Positions 45,031-52,980 of a stretch of 64,000 bases of DNA are shown piece after piece. This stretch comes from Burkholderia catarinensis. Lineage in GTDB: Bacteria > Pseudomonadota > Gammaproteobacteria > Burkholderiales > Burkholderiaceae. The translations under genes were made by a program, and so were the position numbers. The stretch is taken from assembly GCF_001883705.2 (NCBI RefSeq), contig NZ_MDEQ02000004.1, positions 186,001 through 250,000 on the forward strand. Direction: 5' to 3'. Below the pieces are notes generated by a model that was given only the letters and a program-made list of their open reading frames with translations, was not told the DNA's origin and made no database searches. Each line of letters opens with the position of its first letter. The stretch's first letter is position 1.

Positions 45031-46770
45031 TCAGAGGGCGGCCGCGAGCGCGGCCGGTTCGCGGATGCGCAGATGCGCGTAAGCGCTGCGCTCGTCGTCG
45101 GCGAGCGGCACGACGTAGGGCTCGACCGCTCGCTTGTCGCTGCGCATCGCGCCGTCGGCGTCCTTGCGCAGCCACGTGTGGCAGAACCACTCGGCGTCGT
45201 TGCGCTGCGGGAAGTCGATGCGATGGTGGTACAGCCCCCAGCGGCTCTCGGTGCGGAACAGCGACGCGCGTGCGGCCATCTCGGCGCAGTCGCGGATCGC
45301 GCGTACTTCGGCGGCGCGCATCAGTTCGTGTGGATGGGTCACGCTGATCGATTCGATATCCTCAGCAATCTCGGCAAAGCGTTGCAGCCCGATCTCCATC
45401 TTGCGCGTCACCTTCGGCGGCTGCAGATAGTCGTTCACCATGCGGCGCAGCTTGTATTCGACCTGCGCGGGCGCGAGGCCCTGCTCGCGCGCGAGCGGGG
45501 CCAGCACGCGTGCACGCTCGGCTTCGACCTGTTCGTCGTCCACCGGCGCATGCTCGCGGCCGGCCACGTAGTCGGCCGCGTTCTGCCCGGCGAACCAGCC
45601 GTACGTGAACGCGCCGAGCATGTAGTTGTGCGGGACGGCCGCCATGTCACCGGCTGCATAGAGCCCCGGCACGGTCGTTTCCGCGCGGGCGTTCACGTAC
45701 ACGCCGGACGCACTGTGCCCGCTGCAGAAGCCGATCTCGGAGATGTGCATCTCGACCATCTGCTGCCGGTAGTCGGTGCCGCGCCCCGCATGGAAGCGGC
45801 CGCGGCTCGGCCGCTCGTTCGTATGCAGGATCTGCTCGATGGTCTGGATCGTTTCTTCCGCGAGATGGTCGAGCTTCAGGAACACGGGGCCGTTGCCGCT
45901 TTGCAGTTCCTGGTAGAACTCCCACATCATCTGGCCGCTCCAGTAATCACATTCGATGAAGCGTTCGCCCTTGCCGTTCGCGGTGAAGCCGCCGAGCGGG
46001 CCCGTCACGTATGCGCACGCGGGACCGTTGTAGTCCTTGATCAGCGGGTTGATCTGGAAGCATTCGAGATTCGCGAGCGCGGCGCCCGCGTGATAGGCCA
46101 TCGCGTAGCCGTCTCCCGCGTTGGTCGGGTTCTCGTAGGTGCCCATCAGGTAGCCCGATGCCGGCAGGCCGAGGCGGCCGGCCGCGCCGCAGCAGAGAAT
46201 CACGGCCTTCGCGCGGATCACGTGGAAATCCGCGGTGCGGCAGTCGAAGCCGAGCACGCCGCTCGCGCGGCCCTGCGCGTCGGTCAGCACGCGCGTCGCG
46301 ACGATCCGGTTCGTGATCGCGATGCGCGCGCGCTTCAGCTGCCGGTACAGCACCTTCTTGATGTCGTGTCCTTCGGGCATCGGCAGTACGTACGAGCCCA
46401 TGTGATGGACCTTCTTCACCGCGTAGTCGCCGGTGCCGTCCTTCTCGAACTTCACGCCCCAGCGGTCGAGCTGCTCGATCGTCGCAAAGCTGTGCGTCGC
46501 ATACGCGTACACGGCTTCCTGGTCGACGATGCCGTCGTTGGCGATCGTGATCTCGCGCGTGTACTGCTCGGGCGTCGCATGCCCGGGGATCACCGCGTTG
46601 TTCAGGCCGTCCATCCCCATCGAGATCGCGCCGCTGCGCTTCACGTTGGCCTTTTCGAGCAGCAGCACGCGCAGGGACGGGTCGCGCTCCTTCGCCTTGA
46701 TTGCCGCCATCGGGCCGGCCGTGCCGCCGCCGACCACGACGACGTCGTATTCGAGTACCTGGGTATTCAT
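45031..46770 (-). CDS. FAD-dependent oxidoreductase, AprA/FrdA-like
   Basis: This 579 aa flavoprotein belongs to the succinate dehydrogenase/fumarate reductase/adenylylsulfate reductase superfamily. It has the N-terminal dinucleotide motif VVVVGGGTAGPMAAIKAKE and the late GLYAAGDMAAVPHNYM flavin segment. The next-door two-cluster ferredoxin, rather than a membrane anchor, resembles the AprAB arrangement. However, the rest of the sulfate reduction machinery is absent and the substrate is unknown. The start overlaps the stop of the GntR gene (ATGA), so regulator, flavoprotein, ferredoxin, HEAT protein and DUF971 form one operon. Confidence 0.85.
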   Translation of the reverse strand: MNTQVLEYDVVVVGGGTAGPMAAIKAKERDPSLRVLLLEKANVKRSGAISMGMDGLNNAVIPGHATPEQYTREITIANDGIVDQEAVYAYATHSFATIEQLDRWGVKFEKDGTGDYAVKKVHHMGSYVLPMPEGHDIKKVLYRQLKRARIAITNRIVATRVLTDAQGRASGVLGFDCRTADFHVIRAKAVILCCGAAGRLGLPASGYLMGTYENPTNAGDGYAMAYHAGAALANLECFQINPLIKDYNGPACAYVTGPLGGFTANGKGERFIECDYWSGQMMWEFYQELQSGNGPVFLKLDHLAEETIQTIEQILHTNERPSRGRFHAGRGTDYRQQMVEMHISEIGFCSGHSASGVYVNARAETTVPGLYAAGDMAAVPHNYMLGAFTYGWFAGQNAADYVAGREHAPVDDEQVEAERARVLAPLAREQGLAPAQVEYKLRRMVNDYLQPPKVTRKMEIGLQRFAEIAEDIESISVTHPHELMRAAEVRAIRDCAEMAARASLFRTESRWGLYHHRIDFPQRNDAEWFCHTWLRKDADGAMRSDKRAVEPYVVPLADDERSAYAHLRIREPAALAAAL

Positions 46771-47537
46771 TGCGGATTCCTTGCGGGTTTGCGGGCTTTC
46801 TGCCGGTCGACGCGCAGCCGGTACTGGAACGCGTCGCCGCGGAAGTAGAGATGTTCGTAGTCGATCGGCGTGCCCGTTGCGTCGTGCGTGAGGCGCTCGA
46901 TGCGCAGCACGGGGCTGCCTTCCTCGACGCGCAGCGCGTCGACGATCTCGTCGTCGGCGAGGATCGCGTCGATCGCGACGTCGGCGTGGCCGAGCGGCAC
47001 GCCGCAGTCGTTCTCGAGGATCAGGAAGATGTCGCGGGTGACGAGATCCGCGTTCGCGAGACGCTTGCCGAGCGCTGCGGGCACCCAGGTCTGTTCGAGC
47101 GACACGGGCTCGCGGTTCAGCAGCCGCACGCGGTGGATCTCGACGAGCGGCGCGCCTTCCGGCACGTTCAGCTTCGTGGCGAGATGGCGATCGGCCTTCA
47201 CGGTGCGGAAACTGCGCAACTGGTTGACGATCTCGTAGCCCATCGACGACATCGCCTCCGCGAAACCCTGCAGCGAGGTCACGTTCTGGAACGCCTTCGG
47301 TTTCGACACGAAGGTACCCTTGCCGTGCAGCTTGAACAGCAGTCCTTCCTTCTGCAGGTCGCCGAGCGCTTGGCGCACCGTGATGCGGCTGACGTCGAAC
47401 ATCGCGCAGAGTTCGTGCTCGGAAGGCATCCTGCTGTGCGGTGCATGAGTGCCGTCGAGAATGCGCGCGCGCAGCGTGTCCTTGATCTGCACGTAGAGCG
47501 GGGGCGGCGACAGCGGAACGACGTTGGACGTTGGCAT
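46767..47537 (-). CDS. GntR-family regulator, HutC subfamily
   Basis: This 256 aa protein has an N-terminal winged helix (PSEHELCAMFDVSRITV is its recognition segment) and a C-terminal UTRA ligand-binding domain, the HutC layout. It heads the redox operon and is divergent from the MFS transporter gene; the palindrome CTTGTTATGACAAG in the shared upstream region is its likely operator. The ligand of the UTRA domain is probably the operon's substrate or a derivative; its identity is unknown. Confidence 0.88.
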   Translation of the reverse strand: MPTSNVVPLSPPPLYVQIKDTLRARILDGTHAPHSRMPSEHELCAMFDVSRITVRQALGDLQKEGLLFKLHGKGTFVSKPKAFQNVTSLQGFAEAMSSMGYEIVNQLRSFRTVKADRHLATKLNVPEGAPLVEIHRVRLLNREPVSLEQTWVPAALGKRLANADLVTRDIFLILENDCGVPLGHADVAIDAILADDEIVDALRVEEGSPVLRIERLTHDATGTPIDYEHLYFRGDAFQYRLRVDRQKARKPARNPQ

Positions 47538-47867
47538 CGGTCAACTTGTTATGACAAGGTGGGTCGAGTGTAGTCAGCTCGATCACGCACTCAAACCAAC
47601 CATTTCTGATTTCGACTTTCCGATTCCGGAAAAGCGGGATGGGTGGGCGGCACGCGGCGGACCGAACCGGCGATTCGGCATCCGGAGGCGACCCGATCCA
47701 CCCCTTGCCGGCCGCGCGGAAGCGCCGACAATGAAAAAATTCGCCAATGCTTGCGTCGCGCATGTCGATTTCCCGACGCGTCGCCCGTCGTATCCATGTC
47801 GACCGGGCTCGCGGCGCCGCAGGAGCCCGGTTTCCAGGCGTTGCCGAAACGAGAAAGGAGACGACAC
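47538..47867. other. Divergent GntR-MFS intergenic region
   Basis: These 330 bases hold the candidate operator at 47545-47558 and the MFS leader. No other gene is supported; the open frames seen here start without ribosome binding sites and run opposite to neighbours. Confidence 0.6.
47545..47558. promoter_or_regulatory. Candidate GntR operator
   Basis: CTTGT-TATG-ACAAG is a perfect five-base inverted repeat around a four-base centre, eight bases upstream of the GntR gene start. Palindromes of this size are typical HutC/GntR sites. Its position suggests autoregulation, and it may also control the divergent MFS gene. Confidence 0.6.
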
Positions 47868-49079
47868 ATGCCGGATTCCCGATACCGCTGGGTGATCGTC
47901 ACCGCGGGCGGCCTGATGGGCTGCATCGCGATCGGCGCGATGTTTTCGCTGCCCGTGTTCCTGCGGTCGATTGCGCGCGACACGGGCTGGTCGATGACCG
48001 GCATTTCCGGCGCGATGACGCTCGGCTTCATCGCGATGGCGTTCGCGAGCATGGCGTGGGGCAGCCTGTCGGATCGCATCGGCACGCGCCCGGTCGTCAT
48101 GACGGGCGCGGTACTGCTGTCGGCGAGCCTGGCGCTGGCGAGCCGCGCGCCGTCGCTGCTCGCGTTCCAGCTGACCTTCGGCCTCGCGGTCGGCAGCGCG
48201 ACGGCCGCGATATTCGCGCCGATGATGGCGTGCGTGACGGGCTGGTTCGACACGCACCGCAGCCTGGCGGTGTCTCTCGTGTCGGCCGGAATGGGGATGG
48301 CGCCGATGACGATGGCGCCGCTGGCCGCGTGGCTCGTGTCGGTGCGCGACTGGCGCACGTCGATGCTGCTCATTGCCGCGCTGGCGGCCGTCGTGATGAT
48401 TCCGGTGTCGCTGCTGGTGCGCGGGGCGCCCGCGCTCGACGGCGCGCACGCGGCACCTCCGCCGGCCGGCGCACCCGCGGCGATGTCGGTCGCGGACGCA
48501 TTGCGTTCGCCGCAGTTCGTGGTGCTGCTGCTGACCAACTTCTTCTGCTGCGCGACGCACTCGGGCCCGATCTTCCATACGGTCAGCTATGCGGTGACTT
48601 GCGGGATCCCGCTGATCGCCGCGGTGTCGATCTACAGCGTCGAAGGGCTCGCCGGCATGGGCGGCCGGATCGCGTTCGGGCTCCTCGGCGACCGCGTCGG
48701 CGCGAAGCGCATGCTGGTGGCGGGGCTGCTTGCGCAGGCGCTCGGCGCGCTCGGCTACTACTTCGTGCGCACGCTCGACGGGTTCTACGCGGTCGCGACG
48801 CTGTTCGGCTTCATCTATGCGGGCGTGATGCCGCTGTATTCGGTGCTTGCGCGCGAGAATTTCCCGCTGCGGATGATGGGCACGGTGATCGGCGGCTGCG
48901 CGATGGCCGGCAGCCTCGGGATGGCCGCCGGGCCGGTCGCGGGCGGCCTGATCGTCGATACGTTCGGCAGCTACGGTTGGCTTTATCTCGGCTCGTTTGC
49001 GATCGGCGTCGGCGCGTTCCTGATCGCGACGCTGTTCCGCCCGTTTCCGAAAGTGCAATCCGGCACGGTCGCGGTGTGA
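47868..49079 (+). CDS. MFS transporter, oxalate/formate-antiporter-like
   Basis: This 403 aa protein has twelve predicted membrane segments and the cytoplasmic loop motif GSLSDRIGTRP between segments 2 and 3. The second half repeats it as FGLLGDRVGAKR. The overall look is that of the oxalate/formate or monocarboxylate branch. GAAAGGAG precedes the ATG. It is divergent from the redox operon and plausibly imports its substrate; the specificity cannot be read. Confidence 0.82.
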   Translation: MPDSRYRWVIVTAGGLMGCIAIGAMFSLPVFLRSIARDTGWSMTGISGAMTLGFIAMAFASMAWGSLSDRIGTRPVVMTGAVLLSASLALASRAPSLLAFQLTFGLAVGSATAAIFAPMMACVTGWFDTHRSLAVSLVSAGMGMAPMTMAPLAAWLVSVRDWRTSMLLIAALAAVVMIPVSLLVRGAPALDGAHAAPPPAGAPAAMSVADALRSPQFVVLLLTNFFCCATHSGPIFHTVSYAVTCGIPLIAAVSIYSVEGLAGMGGRIAFGLLGDRVGAKRMLVAGLLAQALGALGYYFVRTLDGFYAVATLFGFIYAGVMPLYSVLARENFPLRMMGTVIGGCAMAGSLGMAAGPVAGGLIVDTFGSYGWLYLGSFAIGVGAFLIATLFRPFPKVQSGTVAV

Positions 49080-50241
49080 CGCGCCGTCGACAGACGGCGG
49101 GCGGCGAACGTAGCGGGGCGGCGGGTCGAACGTCGTGACGGGTCGACGATCGACGGATCGCTCCCATCGAAAAACAAAAACGGGGCCGGACACGGTCGAC
49201 ACAAACCTTTGCGCCCATCTTCCCGTTCCTCGCTGCGCAGCAGCAGACGGGCATCTGGCGCCGATCGGCCCGTATCCGCTAAACGGTACACACCGTACCC
49301 GCGATAGCCGAATGGCGGCCGATGCCACGTTCGTTGTCCCGTTGTCTCGCGAGTTTGCCAGTCGCAGGTGCCACGCCGTACCAAGACATCCCGGTTTCAG
49401 GCGGCGCTGAACGGATGCTCGGACGGGATGATTTTCCGACGGTGTCGGATTACCAATCGTCTCCGGAAAATCTCTGATTCATCGTGACGAACCATATTTT
49501 CACTAAATTTTTTATAGGGCATGATTTTGAAAATGGATATCACTAAAAAATAGATTCCATGCTGGAATTAATATTGTGAAGGATTTTCACCAATAGAGAC
49601 TTGCAATCGGAAAGTGTGTGATGTGATACTGGTTGCCGAGGTCGGGGTTGTGCTGGATTTTTTGAAAAATCGCATGCTTCATATATCGGATCGGCGTTTT
49701 TTTTTTGCGAAGGTTGTTGTTTTGTGGTGATCGGTTATTGAATTTTGGTTGGATAATAAATTTAAATAAAATATTGGCCGCTCGTTTTTTGATCATACTT
49801 TTTCGGCCTTGATTTATCGTCGTGAATCCACAGTCGAATTAAAATCCGACCCGATCCTATGAGGAGTCGCGGTCGGAACGCGCGTGGCGTGGTGCATTGT
49901 GCTGTCGAAAACATCGAGGAGCAAACATGCAGCGGTTATCGATTCATCAATCCGATCCTTCGACGCCGGCGGTCTGTTCCGCCAAGCGTTGGCCTGCTCC
50001 GATCGAGCGAGGCAAGCCGCGGCGTGAGCCGAGCGGATAATCGATTCGTCATCGAATTCGTGTCTTGCGGTCTTCGATCGGAAGTTTCGGCATTGCATCG
50101 TCTCGAATCCTGACGGTGAACTTCCTTGCTAGTGTGAACCGTGAAATATCGGAGTTGGCGCCGTGCCGGGTGCGAGATCCGTCTGCCAGATTATTGCAGG
50201 CATTTTCTGCGGTCATTAAATCTCCGTGTGGGAGTACGATT
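49080..50241. other. Gene-poor stretch, AT-rich from about 49430, upstream of the AroA-like operon
   Basis: No convincing gene was found in 1162 bases. From about 49430 to 49860 the sequence is strongly AT-rich, unlike anything else in the window. Notable elements are an inverted repeat GATTTTCCG (49430-49438) / CGGAAAATC (49464-49472) and a palindrome GATTTTT-TG-AAAAATC near 49658-49673. Runs of T and AT-only segments lie near 49690 and 49760. It probably contains the promoter and control sites for the operon that follows, and may mark a transfer boundary. Short frames here (49587-49796, 49814-50098, 49859-50113) lack recognisable content. Confidence 0.6.
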
Positions 50242-51540
50242 TTGAAAACAGTAACCGTCTATCCGGGCGGCCGGCTCGCGGGGGAAGTTTCGATCCCCTC
50301 GTCAAAGCCGCATATGCAACGGGCATTGCTGTTGGCTTTATTGAATTCCGGGAAAACACGCATTAATAATGTCTCGTGGTGTACGGAAACCGAGAAATTA
50401 CTCACTGCGCTGACGCAATTCGGCATGAAGGTGCTGGCGCGTGAATCGAATGCGTTGCTGTTGCAGGGGGTGGGGCGGGACGTAGAAGTCGGCGAACCGA
50501 TCGAGGCGGAGGGCTCCGGCATGCTGTTCCGGATCAGCACCGCGCTCGCGTCGCTGGCGAACGGCGTGGTGCGCATTCGCTGCAACGATTCGCTGTTCAG
50601 TCGCGACAGCGTGTTCGACGAAGCCTTCTTTTCCCATCTCGGCGTGCAGGTGAGGCGCCGCGAACGCAATCTTGTCGAGATTGCGCGCAAGTCGTATCCG
50701 GCGCGGCTTCCCATGACCACGCACAAGAGCACGCAATTCGCGTCCTTCGCACTGTTCGTGGCCCCGTTCGGCGAACCGTCGATTCTGGTCGAGCCGGAGG
50801 CGGGGCAGGCCGGCTACATCGACATGACGATCCAGTCGATGGCGCTGCTCGGCAGCACCGTGATACGCGAGCCCGGCCGCATGATCGCGAGCGCCTATCG
50901 GGCCGGCGACATCGCGATCGATATTCCGTCCGACTTCACATCGCTCAGCTATATCGCCTCGTCGGTGCTGAGCATCGGCAAGCCCGGCGGCGTGACGATT
51001 CGCGACTACTATCCCGGCCGCACGCTGAACGAGCAGACGCTGTTCGGTCTGTATCGGCAGTTCGGCCTCGCGCTTCGCTGCGACGAACAGGGCCATACGC
51101 TGAAGGTGTCGCGCGAGGAGGGCGTGAGCGAGGCGAGTGCGGAGATCTCGCTCAGCGAACTGCCGTCGGTGGCGGCGAACCTGATTGCGGCAACCTCGAA
51201 CCTCGGCGAGCGAATTCGCTTCAGCGGCGTGAGCGGTATCAACAATCACAAGTGTCAGCGTGCGTTGGTGATCAGCGAGAACATCCGCGCGATGGGCGGC
51301 CGGAGCTCGCTGCTCTTCAACGGCATCGGCATGTTCGATCGTATCGAGATCGAGGGGCGCGGGCCGCTCGCCGGCGGGGCGGCGCTGCCGAGCTACAAGG
51401 ATCACCGGATTTGCGCGGCGAACATCATCGCCGCGCTGGGGGCGAAGCAGAAAACGCTCGTCCACGACGTCGACAAATTGGACGATGGCTTTCCCCGCTT
51501 CATCGAGACGCTGCGTGCCCTGGGCGCCGAGCTTGCATGA
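50242..51540 (+). CDS. EPSP-synthase (AroA) fold protein 1, catalytic residues changed
   Basis: This 432 aa protein has the double inverse-beta-barrel layout of EPSP synthase. By hand alignment with E. coli AroA, the substrate-binding side is kept: Lys22 and Arg27 (SSKPHMQR), Arg in GMLFR, Ser-Thr-Gln in KSTQF, and the Tyr in GYIDMT. Key catalytic and PEP-binding positions are changed: Asp313 is Ser (ELPSVAA), Glu341 is Lys (NNHKCQR) and Lys411 is Asp. The Asp-His-Arg triad survives (KDHR). It is therefore unlikely to be a normal shikimate enzyme. Translation probably starts at the TTG at 50242 (GGGAG seven bases upstream), which reproduces the AroA numbering; an in-frame ATG at 50065 would add 59 unrelated residues. 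Confidence 0.8.
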   Translation: MKTVTVYPGGRLAGEVSIPSSKPHMQRALLLALLNSGKTRINNVSWCTETEKLLTALTQFGMKVLARESNALLLQGVGRDVEVGEPIEAEGSGMLFRISTALASLANGVVRIRCNDSLFSRDSVFDEAFFSHLGVQVRRRERNLVEIARKSYPARLPMTTHKSTQFASFALFVAPFGEPSILVEPEAGQAGYIDMTIQSMALLGSTVIREPGRMIASAYRAGDIAIDIPSDFTSLSYIASSVLSIGKPGGVTIRDYYPGRTLNEQTLFGLYRQFGLALRCDEQGHTLKVSREEGVSEASAEISLSELPSVAANLIAATSNLGERIRFSGVSGINNHKCQRALVISENIRAMGGRSSLLFNGIGMFDRIEIEGRGPLAGGAALPSYKDHRICAANIIAALGAKQKTLVHDVDKLDDGFPRFIETLRALGAELA

Positions 51541-51578
51541 CCTCGAGTGTCATTCACCCACCTGCCAATGGAACAGCC

Positions 51579-52934
51579 ATGACAACACGAAGCAATCAGT
51601 CGCCGAGTTTCTTCGAAATCAGTCACACGTTGAAGCTCGGCGGGACTATCGATCTGCCTGCCTCGAAGAGTTCGTCGACGCGCGCGCTGTTGACGGCGTC
51701 GCTGACGCCTGGCATCAGTTCGATCCGCAACCTGGCCTCGGGCTTCAATGCGACGGCGATGAAGCACAACTGCGAACGCTTGGGCGCGGTGTTCGGCAGC
51801 GACGGCAGCCATACCACCGTCAAGGGCGTCGACGTGCGCCATGTCGATCGCAAGATCAGCTTCGATCCGGGCAACTCGGGCGTGGTGCTGCGTCTGCTGA
51901 TGGGCGTGGCCGGCTATCTCCCGGATACGGAGTTCGTCACGCAGTATCGTTACTCGCTCGGCGTGCGTTCGCAGGTCGAGATGGTTGATGCGCTGCGCCG
52001 GTTGAACGTGCAGTGCGACGCGGTGGGCGACGATGCGCGGCTGCCGATTCGCATCCGCTCAGATCGGCGCCTGGGCGGCCGCACCGAGGTGTCGTGCCGC
52101 AAGAGTTCGCAATTCCTGAGCGGGCTGCTGTACCTCGGCGCCGTCAGCGACAGCGATCTCGAGATCCAGGTGGTCGACCACATCACGGCGCCGTCGATGG
52201 TTCACACGACCATCAACAATCTCAAGCACGCGGGTGTGCCGGTCGAGTACGACCAGGCGTTTCGCCGCTTCTTCGTGAAGGGCGCGAGCCGCTTCAACGC
52301 CAGCAGCTTCACGGTGGGCGCCGATCCGGCAAGCACGGCCGCGATCCTCGCGCTGTGCGGCTCGCTGTCGACCGATGTGACGCTGAACGGATTTTTCGAG
52401 GAGGAGCTCGGCAATGGCGCGGTGATCCAGTACCTGACGGACACCGGCACGAAGATCACGCACCTCGAACACAACCGGATTCACATCGAGGGCGACACCG
52501 AGATCCGGGCGCGCGATTTCGACGGGGCGCTCGCGCCCGACGCGGTGCCGGCGCTGGCTGCCCGCGCGGCCTTCGCGAACGGCACGAGCGTGTTCTACAA
52601 CATCGAGCACATTCGCTACAAGGAATCCGACAGGATTTCCGATTTCCGACGCGAGCTTGACAAGCTCGGCGTGCGCTCCGATGAAAAAGTCGACCAGCTG
52701 ATCATCCACGGCAATCCGCGCGGCTATGCGGGCGGCGTGGTGCTCGATGGCCACTTCGATCACGGCCTGATCATGGGGCTGACCACGATCGGCCTGCATT
52801 GCCGGGAACCGGTGCTGATCAAGGAGCCGTTCCACGTCGGCCAGACCTATCCCGAGTATTTCGCCGACATCGCTTCGCTAGGCGCGAACGTTGCCGAACT
52901 CGTCTATCCGATCGCGGCCCTCGAGCGTGCGTAA
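51579..52934 (+). CDS. EPSP-synthase (AroA) fold protein 2, catalytic residues changed
   Basis: This 451 aa protein is a second, distant AroA homologue. It keeps Lys (PASKSSSTR), GNSG-Arg, Ser-Ser-Gln (KSSQF), the Asp313 equivalent (APDAVPAL), and Lys340, Glu341 and Arg344 (YKESDR). It has lost Arg386 (DHR is DHG) and Lys411 (a Gln), both used to bind PEP, and the Tyr200 equivalent. It may act on a different enol or carboxylate substrate, or work with protein 1, which has lost other residues. The ATG at 51579 is preferred; an in-frame ATG at 51537 overlaps the previous stop (ATGA) and would add 14 residues. Confidence 0.8.
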   Translation: MTTRSNQSPSFFEISHTLKLGGTIDLPASKSSSTRALLTASLTPGISSIRNLASGFNATAMKHNCERLGAVFGSDGSHTTVKGVDVRHVDRKISFDPGNSGVVLRLLMGVAGYLPDTEFVTQYRYSLGVRSQVEMVDALRRLNVQCDAVGDDARLPIRIRSDRRLGGRTEVSCRKSSQFLSGLLYLGAVSDSDLEIQVVDHITAPSMVHTTINNLKHAGVPVEYDQAFRRFFVKGASRFNASSFTVGADPASTAAILALCGSLSTDVTLNGFFEEELGNGAVIQYLTDTGTKITHLEHNRIHIEGDTEIRARDFDGALAPDAVPALAARAAFANGTSVFYNIEHIRYKESDRISDFRRELDKLGVRSDEKVDQLIIHGNPRGYAGGVVLDGHFDHGLIMGLTTIGLHCREPVLIKEPFHVGQTYPEYFADIASLGANVAELVYPIAALERA

Positions 52935-52980
52935 GCGGATCGGCCTGCTCTGACAAAAACTCCATTACTGAGAGAAAGCC

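Noticed and set aside
45031-46770. Succinate dehydrogenase or fumarate reductase flavoprotein subunit
   Set aside because: No membrane anchor or iron-sulfur subunit of the Sdh/Frd type is adjacent; only a two-cluster ferredoxin, which fits better with an AprAB-like layout.
49587-50113. Three short open frames in the AT-rich region
   Set aside because: They overlap each other on both strands, have no ribosome binding sites that stand out and show no family features.
50242-52934. Housekeeping aroA
   Set aside because: Two adjacent copies both have catalytic substitutions and sit in a metabolite operon; the main aroA is expected elsewhere in the genome.
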